Assembly (NCBI GenBank): GCA_051439375.1
Contig: JBFRWB010000102.1
Span: 1 to 28,494, forward strand
Length of the DNA: 28,494 nucleotides
Reading direction: 5' to 3'
DNA from: JBGTGT01 sp051439375
GTDB taxonomy: Bacteria; Cyanobacteriota; Cyanobacteriia; Cyanobacteriales; Microcystaceae
A program made the position numbers and the translations under genes. Shown here piece after piece: positions 23,574-28,494 of this stretch. Every line of letters begins with the position of its first letter. Within the stretch, counting starts at the first letter, position 1. The notes beneath the pieces are model-generated. The model saw only the letters and a list, made by a program, of their open reading frames with translations, ran no database searches and was not told where the DNA came from.

Positions 23574-25166
23574 ATGGATTCTTGGATTTGTGACGGTGTC
23601 CCCAAAAATGGTCAAGCTTATCCCATCGCCAGTGAAGATGGCCACGAACCTTATGAAAATACGGGGCCTGATTGTTTGATATGTGGCTTACCGAAAGAAG
23701 CAATGGAGCAGAAGGAAACCACACAAAAAACAGCAAATGTCACACCAAGTAAAACGGTTGTCCTAGGCTCAGGCAAAAATAATAACTGGTTACTTCCTGC
23801 TTTCATCGGTGTTATTATTGTCGGACTAATTGGCGGTGCGGCGGGTTGGTTTCTTTTTAAACCTAAAGATTCTCCCCCCCCAAAAGTATTTGATGATGAT
23901 CCAACGTCACAAGGATCATTGGTCAGTAAAAATGCCACAAATAGCACTTTATTGAGCCAAGGGGAAAAGATACTCTTAGATTCTACCCCCGATAAACAGG
24001 CCGGAGCGGCGGCGTTTGCCCAAGAAGACTGGAGTGGAGCGATCGCAGCGTATCAACAAGCGGCCAGTAAAAATCCCAATGATCCAGAGGGAAAAATCTA
24101 TTTAAACAATGCTAAAGCTCGTCAGGCTGGTTCTCCTTTGACAATTGCGGTTGCTGCGCCTATTACCCCCAGTCCTAACTCAGCTAAGGAGATTTTACGG
24201 GGTGTTGCTCGTTATCAAGAGGAATTTAACCAGATAGGGGGAACAGAACAACTAGAGGTGGTGATTGCCGATGCAGCAGACTCACTCAAAGGGGCTTCCC
24301 TTGCCCAAGATATCATTGATGCACCGTCAATTTTAGGGGTTTTAGGTCACGGAGCCGATCCCGGAAGTCAAAATGCCCTCAGACGCTACGAAGATGCCCC
24401 CCTTGCTGCCCTTTCTCCCTTAACAACCAGTGTGTCGGATGATGCACAACCTATCCTTAAATTAATTTCTCTTGGGGATACGGCAGATGAACTACTCGCA
24501 AATTACTTAACGGCTGTGGGAAAAACCCTTGCTAACTATGCTCAACAACAAGGTAAATCGTCTGCTGTCATTTTCTATAATTCTGATAGTCCTTACAGTT
24601 TGCAGTTAAAACAAAGTTTAGAAACGGCAATTACTCAAACTGGGGGAAGTTTTACAGTATTTGATGTTAACGGTAGTGGATTTGACCCTAATTCTGCCCT
24701 GAGTCAAGGGGATGTGGGATTTTTGGCCTTGAGTAAGAATAAAGTATCCAGTGCAGTTGCGATCGCTCAAGCGAACCAAAATTCAGGTTCTCCTGTGCTT
24801 TTAATGGGAGGGGACGAGCTTTATAATCCTGACACACTCATTCAGGGAGGAGCAGCCATTGATGGGCTAATTTTAGCTGTTCCTTGGAGTTTCCAACCCA
24901 ATGATCCTTTTGCGCAAGATGCAGTACAAAGTTGGAAAGGCCGAGTCAGTTGGCGAACGGCAACTGCTTATGACGCAACACAGGTTTTAGCCGATATTGT
25001 TAGTCAATATCAGGATCGAGATGGGGTTCATCAAGCCTTTAATCAGGGTGTTCCTTTAAAGACACAAACGACGGATTTTGGCTTATTTAATGATATTCCC
25101 CTCGTTCAAGCGGTGCAAGGAAAGGATGGCCCACCGGGATCTCAGTATCAATTCAGTGCGTTATAA
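23574..25166 (+). CDS. Membrane-anchored type 1 periplasmic-binding protein with N-terminal zinc-knuckle-like segment
   Basis: 530 residues with an unusual order. Residues 1-45 form a small Cys-containing segment (Cys6 in WICDGVPKNGQAYPI; Cys34/Cys37 in PDCLICGLP), zinc-knuckle-like but with only three cysteines. One membrane helix follows at 73-95, then a Pro/Asp-rich linker, one TPR-like helix pair at about 144-183 (AAFAQEDWSGAIAAYQQAAS), then a type 1 periplasmic-binding domain of the Leu/Ile/Val or ligand-sensor kind from 188 to the end (LTIAVAAPITPSPNSAKEIL). It lacks a signal peptide or lipobox, and no ABC permease or ATPase genes are nearby, so a sensor or scaffold is at least as likely as a transport role. 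Divergent from htpX. Confidence 0.85.
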   Translation: MDSWICDGVPKNGQAYPIASEDGHEPYENTGPDCLICGLPKEAMEQKETTQKTANVTPSKTVVLGSGKNNNWLLPAFIGVIIVGLIGGAAGWFLFKPKDSPPPKVFDDDPTSQGSLVSKNATNSTLLSQGEKILLDSTPDKQAGAAAFAQEDWSGAIAAYQQAASKNPNDPEGKIYLNNAKARQAGSPLTIAVAAPITPSPNSAKEILRGVARYQEEFNQIGGTEQLEVVIADAADSLKGASLAQDIIDAPSILGVLGHGADPGSQNALRRYEDAPLAALSPLTTSVSDDAQPILKLISLGDTADELLANYLTAVGKTLANYAQQQGKSSAVIFYNSDSPYSLQLKQSLETAITQTGGSFTVFDVNGSGFDPNSALSQGDVGFLALSKNKVSSAVAIAQANQNSGSPVLLMGGDELYNPDTLIQGGAAIDGLILAVPWSFQPNDPFAQDAVQSWKGRVSWRTATAYDATQVLADIVSQYQDRDGVHQAFNQGVPLKTQTTDFGLFNDIPLVQAVQGKDGPPGSQYQFSAL

Positions 25167-25201
25167 GTTGTTAAGCATCGCAGATTGATTTAAGGATTAA
25201 T

Positions 25202-26800
25202 CTAAATAGAAACCTTGACAGGGGTTCGATTGGGGCGAGTTTCGTAGGGAGACGGGGGAATGAGGGATTTTCCTGTCATTTCCTTGGGCTGAGGAATGTT
25301 TAACAGTTGTAAAAGGGTGGGGGCCACATCTGCTAATCGACCATCTTCTCTGAGGGTAACATCATTACCGTGGTTGGGGATTTTGCGACCTTCTCCTTCT
25401 ATTAAGATAAGGGGAACGGGATTAGTAGTATGAGCCGTCCAAGGGTTGCCTTCTTCATCTCGCATATATTCCGCATTACCATGATCGGCGGTAATTAGGG
25501 TTGTCCCGCCAACTCTATTGATACTTTGCAGTAATCGCCCTAAACACTTATCTACCGTCTCTATTGCTTCAATAGCGGGGTCTATCTTCCCTGTATGACC
25601 CACCATATCAGGGTTAGCATAGTTAATCACCACAAGGGAATAAACGCCTTTTTCGATGGCTTTACAGGCGGTATCGGTGACTAATTCGGCGGACATACTG
25701 GGTTTTTGGTCATAAGTCGCTACTTGGGGACTTGCAATTAATTCTCGATCTTCTCCCTCAAAGGGTTTTTCTAACCCCCCGTTGAAGAAATAGGTAACAT
25801 GGGGATATTTTTCGGTTTCGGCGGTACGAAATTGGCGTAATCCTTTATTTGCGACTAATTCACCTAAGATATTACTTAAATTCTGGGGTTTAAAGGCAAC
25901 TTTAACTGGAAGCTTAGGATCGTATTGGGTAAAGGTGACGAAGCTGAGGGGTTTAAGCAATTCACGGTCAAAGTCGTCGAAATCAGGCATGGTTAAAGCA
26001 TAACAGAGTTGTCTTGCCCGATCCGGTCGGAAGTTATAGAAAATCACCCCATCTCCTGCTTCAATTGCACCGGGGGTGACTCTGGTGGGGATAATAAATT
26101 CATCGGTGACTCCTTGATCGTAGGAGTCTTGAATAACTTGTGTGGGGGTACGGCCATCTTTAACCCCATCTTGGGTAAGAATATCATAGGCTTTTTGTAC
26201 CCGATCCCAACGGCGATCGCGATCCATTGCATAGTATCTTCCGCTAATGGTGGCAATACGTCCAATGCCTATTTTATCAAGGTGAGATTGGATTTTTGCG
26301 ATCGCATTAATTCCTTCGGTGGTGTTAGTATCTCGTCCATCCGTAATCCCGTGAACGCATATATCTGTAATTCCTTTCTTGTCTGCAAAGTCTAGTAGGC
26401 CAATGAGATGATCGAGGTGAGAATGAACGCCACCTTCTGAACAAAGACCGATTAGGTGTAATTTGCCGTTTCTTCCTTTGATTTCCTCGGCTAATTCGAG
26501 AAGGGCGGGATTTTCAAAGATAGAATGGTCTTCTACTGCATCGGAAATTCTAACTAATTCTTGGGGAACGACTCGACCTGCACCAAGGTTCAAATGTCCT
26601 ACTTCTGAGTTGCCCATTTGTCCTTTGGGAAGTCCCACATCTTTGCCTGATGTGTGAATCAGGGTGTTAGGATAGACTTCTTGGAGGCTGTCCATAACGG
26701 GAGTTTTGGCTAATGCGATCGCGTTTGCATCATTGGTTTGGCGATAGCCCCAACCATCTAGAATTACTAGAACGGCGGGAGATATAGGTACTTGAGCCAT
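25202..26800 (-). CDS. gpmI: 2,3-bisphosphoglycerate-independent phosphoglycerate mutase
   Basis: Interconverts 3- and 2-phosphoglycerate in lower glycolysis, in cyanobacteria a branch point that draws carbon out of the Calvin cycle. 532 residues from the ATG at 26800 (MAQVPISPAVLVILDGWGYR); the ATG two codons earlier is also possible. The alkaline-phosphatase-fold metal residues are seen as Asp15 (ILDGWG), the catalytic Ser65 (QMGNSEVGHLNLGAG), and near the C-terminus the TADHGNAEYM segment. Full length. Convergent with the binding-protein gene, 35 bases apart. Confidence 0.97.
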   Translation of the reverse strand: MAQVPISPAVLVILDGWGYRQTNDANAIALAKTPVMDSLQEVYPNTLIHTSGKDVGLPKGQMGNSEVGHLNLGAGRVVPQELVRISDAVEDHSIFENPALLELAEEIKGRNGKLHLIGLCSEGGVHSHLDHLIGLLDFADKKGITDICVHGITDGRDTNTTEGINAIAKIQSHLDKIGIGRIATISGRYYAMDRDRRWDRVQKAYDILTQDGVKDGRTPTQVIQDSYDQGVTDEFIIPTRVTPGAIEAGDGVIFYNFRPDRARQLCYALTMPDFDDFDRELLKPLSFVTFTQYDPKLPVKVAFKPQNLSNILGELVANKGLRQFRTAETEKYPHVTYFFNGGLEKPFEGEDRELIASPQVATYDQKPSMSAELVTDTACKAIEKGVYSLVVINYANPDMVGHTGKIDPAIEAIETVDKCLGRLLQSINRVGGTTLITADHGNAEYMRDEEGNPWTAHTTNPVPLILIEGEGRKIPNHGNDVTLREDGRLADVAPTLLQLLNIPQPKEMTGKSLIPPSPYETRPNRTPVKVSI

Positions 26801-26806
26801 GAGCAT

Positions 26807-27214
26807 TCCCCTATGTAAGTCATTTTTCTACGCAGTAACGATAATAACATTCACTTTCGGTCTTGCCTAGCGTTTCTTTTATCTTTTTCCCTATATTTAT
26901 GAGTTTTTTTTCTTAGTTTTTTCTAAAGTTTAGCGAGGATTTGATGGGGCTAATTTGCCTGATTTTCCGACAAAATAGCAGTTTTCTCTGGAAATTACTC
27001 GGTCAAATCTACAGCAGAAGGAAAGGGGAAGGGTTAGGATTTGTTGACAAGGTAATTTCAGTGATCAGTTATTAGTGATCAGCACCTCTAGCTTAAGCAA
27101 GAGGCTTAAAATCAGTCATCTTCTTTTTTTATCCTCTTAAAAGAGGAAGCTTTAAACTCAAATTTTTGGGTAAGTTTAGGTTAAGAAATCAATAAGAAAT
27201 TCTGGGGTTGTTTA
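26807..27214. other. Gene-free gap between the WD40 gene and gpmI
   Basis: I see no gene. Contents: T-rich stretches (26870-26930), a direct repeat AGTGATCAG at 27060-27068 and 27074-27082, an imperfect hairpin at 27085-27104 (CCTCT/AGAGG), and a perfect hairpin TCCTCTT/AAGAGGA at 27132-27147 preceded on the plus strand by seven T. Neither hairpin is followed by a T tract, so I do not call them terminators. Confidence 0.55.
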
Positions 27215-28208
27215 TTATCTATTATTCTTGCTTGAACTTTGTGCATTCATTAGCTTTAAAAAATGGACTCTTCCTATTGCATCTCCTGCCACAATGGCAA
27301 CATTATCAGGGGCAACTGCGACGCAAGTGATGGCTGCTTCGGCGGTAAAAGTAGCAATACAGTTTCCTGTTTTAATATCCCAGACTTTGACGGTTTTATC
27401 TGTGCTTCCAGAGATAATAATTTTGTCATCAGATGTTACTGCTACTGAGTTAATTGAATAATTGTCTTTTCTTTGTATTTTTTCTTCTTTTTCGATTTTT
27501 GAATTGCATATTTCAACGATTCTATCTTCTTCCTTTGTTTCTAAATTCCAGATTTTAATGGTTATATCTTCACTTCCAGAAATGATTTTTTTGCCATCAG
27601 GTGTTATAGTTACTGAGTGAACCCAACCTTCATGACCCCTTAACGTTTGTTCTTGCTTTCCTGTCGCTAAATCCCAAATTTTAATCATTTTATCATAACT
27701 TCCAGAAACATTTTTTTTTGCCATCAGGTGTTATAGTTACTGAGGAAACCCAACCTTCATGACCTTTTAACGTCCGAATTAAAGGTTTAGTTAAAGAAGT
27801 TTCAATAGTTGAACTTAACAAATTTAGCCAAGCTTTCCTGTTATATTGTGGTGATGTTTTTAAAAATTTACGAATCTTAGGTAAATAGGAAAGTGGAAAA
27901 AATAATTCTTCTAATTCTTTATATAATAAACTGATATTTTCTTTCCACTCATTCCCACGCATATACAACGCTTTTTGTATCCATCTTAACTCCTTCCAAC
28001 TCTCATGATTCATCACCAAATCATAATCATCAATTAACGCAGCAACCTCCAACGTTTCCAATTTCGCCTTAAGATACCAATAATCTGTTAATAACTTACA
28101 CAAGCGTTTATAATTCCCCTCTGCTGCTAAATGATAGGCCGTATCTTCGAGGAATAATTCCCGTTCTTCACGGGACATTTTTTGTAGATTATCGTAAAAT
28201 TTGCTCAT
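27215..28208 (-). pseudogene. WD40-repeat protein gene interrupted by a +1 frameshift in a homopolymer
   Basis: Two overlapping frames belong to one protein. Codons from the ATG at 28208 encode a helical N-terminal region of about 140 residues (SREERELFLEDTAYHLAAEG) and the first WD40 repeat, then leave the frame at nine A on the minus strand (plus 27711-27719). With eight A the text would read TPDGKKNVSGSYDKMIKIWD and run on to the stop at 27215, giving about 330 residues with four WD40 repeats (each ending IKIW or VKVW). Four blades are too few for a normal seven-bladed propeller. Repeats one and two are almost identical in DNA. Either a sequencing error, a real inactivation, or a slippage-controlled gene. 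The N-terminal region is not recognised. Confidence 0.8.
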
Positions 28209-28292
28209 GATCTAAATTATGAATGATGATGGTTGGTTCGTTTCATAGACCCCCCCGAAATAAATTTCAGGGCTGATAGTATAAGCAGTTTG

Positions 28293-28390
28293 GAACTCGA
28301 AATATCATGGTTTGAACTCGGAATATCATGGTTTGAACTCGGAATGTCATGGTCTGAACTCGGAATGTCATGGTCTGAACATTGAATCTT
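28293..28390. repeat. 21-base tandem repeat upstream of the WD40 gene
   Basis: Four full copies start at 28293, 28314, 28335 and 28356, each beginning GAACTCG and ending CATGGTTT or CATGGTCT, with a partial fifth at 28377. The copies differ at a few positions: copies 1 and 2 have ATATC, copies 3 and 4 have ATGTC. It begins 85 bases upstream of the WD40 start codon. The period equals two turns of B-DNA. The rest of 28391-28494 shows nothing. Confidence 0.93.
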
Positions 28391-28494
28391 ACATTCCGCA
28401 CGTCAGACAAGCGACTCACTCTAAATTCATCACATGAAGTCTGACGAAACAATCATCAGGTAAAAAGTGGAAGTAAAAATCATCAAGAATAGGT

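Larger units (their letters stand above)
1631..26722. repeat. Dispersed HIP1 octamers (GCGATCGC)
   Basis: At least 16 copies, e.g. starting at 1631, 2576, 3850, 13321, 15058, 16430, 17382, 19081, 20889, 22262, 22957, 24039, 24759, 26213, 26298 and 26715; with about 42% GC one expects well below one. None was found between about 3.9 and 13.3 kb, the nif, amt and peptidase part. HIP1 is a known hallmark of many cyanobacterial genomes. Confidence 0.9.

Noticed and set aside
27060..27147. Terminator downstream of the WD40 gene
   Set aside because: Two hairpins exist but neither is followed by a T tract in the direction of a gene end.
28293..28390. CRISPR array
   Set aside because: The repeats are contiguous without spacers and no cas genes are present.
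28267..28452. Minus-strand frame coding a heptapeptide repeat (FRVQTMI type)
   Set aside because: It is only the translation of the 21-base tandem repeat; the flanks are not protein-like and no start context is convincing.

Overview
The window is a chromosomal segment of a moderately AT-rich, nitrogen-fixing cyanobacterium. Direct pointers are photosystem II protein PsbY, the b' subunit and the cyanobacterial insertion in gamma of the ATP synthase, a transaldolase with EF-hands, at least 16 copies of the HIP1 octamer GCGATCGC (well under one expected by chance), and clear nifE and nifN genes. The overall look fits a unicellular diazotroph of the Cyanothece/Crocosphaera kind, but the genus is inference.

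Layout. 1-355: wreck of an IS5-type transposase with an internal deletion. 492-6187 (minus strand): ATP synthase operon in the order atpB-E-F2-F-H-A-G, ending in a strong terminator; the usual atp1 gene in front of atpB is not there. 6602-9658 (minus): nifE then nifN, a detached two-gene unit, with a 273-base gap filled by tandem repeats and a MITE. 10046-11132 (plus): an exported M23 peptidase and a 104-residue protein with three copies of a short basic motif. 11199-12707 (minus): ammonium transporter. 12801-14875 (plus): a GTPase-membrane-TPR protein followed by an OmpR-type response regulator with no kinase beside it. 15019-17890 (minus): transaldolase and glucose-6-phosphate isomerase. 18059-20217 (minus): Uma2-type nuclease and MurT. 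20403-22348 (plus): PgeF, a small membrane protein, gamma-carbonic anhydrase and psbY with its terminator. 22536-23393 (minus): HtpX-like protease. 23574-25166 (plus): a membrane-anchored periplasmic-binding-protein fusion. 25202-26800 (minus): phosphoglycerate mutase GpmI. 27215-28208 (minus): a WD40 gene broken by one extra base in a homopolymer, with a helically phased 21-base tandem repeat upstream.

How it fits together. Energy supply (ATP synthase), sugar breakdown (Tal, Pgi, GpmI), FeMo-cofactor scaffold assembly (NifEN) and ammonium recapture (Amt) sit close together, and all of these are on the minus strand. MurT and PgeF, both cell-wall precursor functions, are transcribed divergently from one intergenic region that contains a 16-base perfect palindrome. 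Simple repeats in intergenic regions are almost all built on a 7-base unit (7, 14 or 21), the cyanobacterial STRR pattern, and one has been absorbed into the 3' end of nifE.

I did not find a clearly new multi-gene system. The most original items are the three-motif small protein, the zinc-knuckle/TM/TPR/PBP fusion, the separated nifEN unit, and the WD40 gene with its frameshift and upstream repeats.
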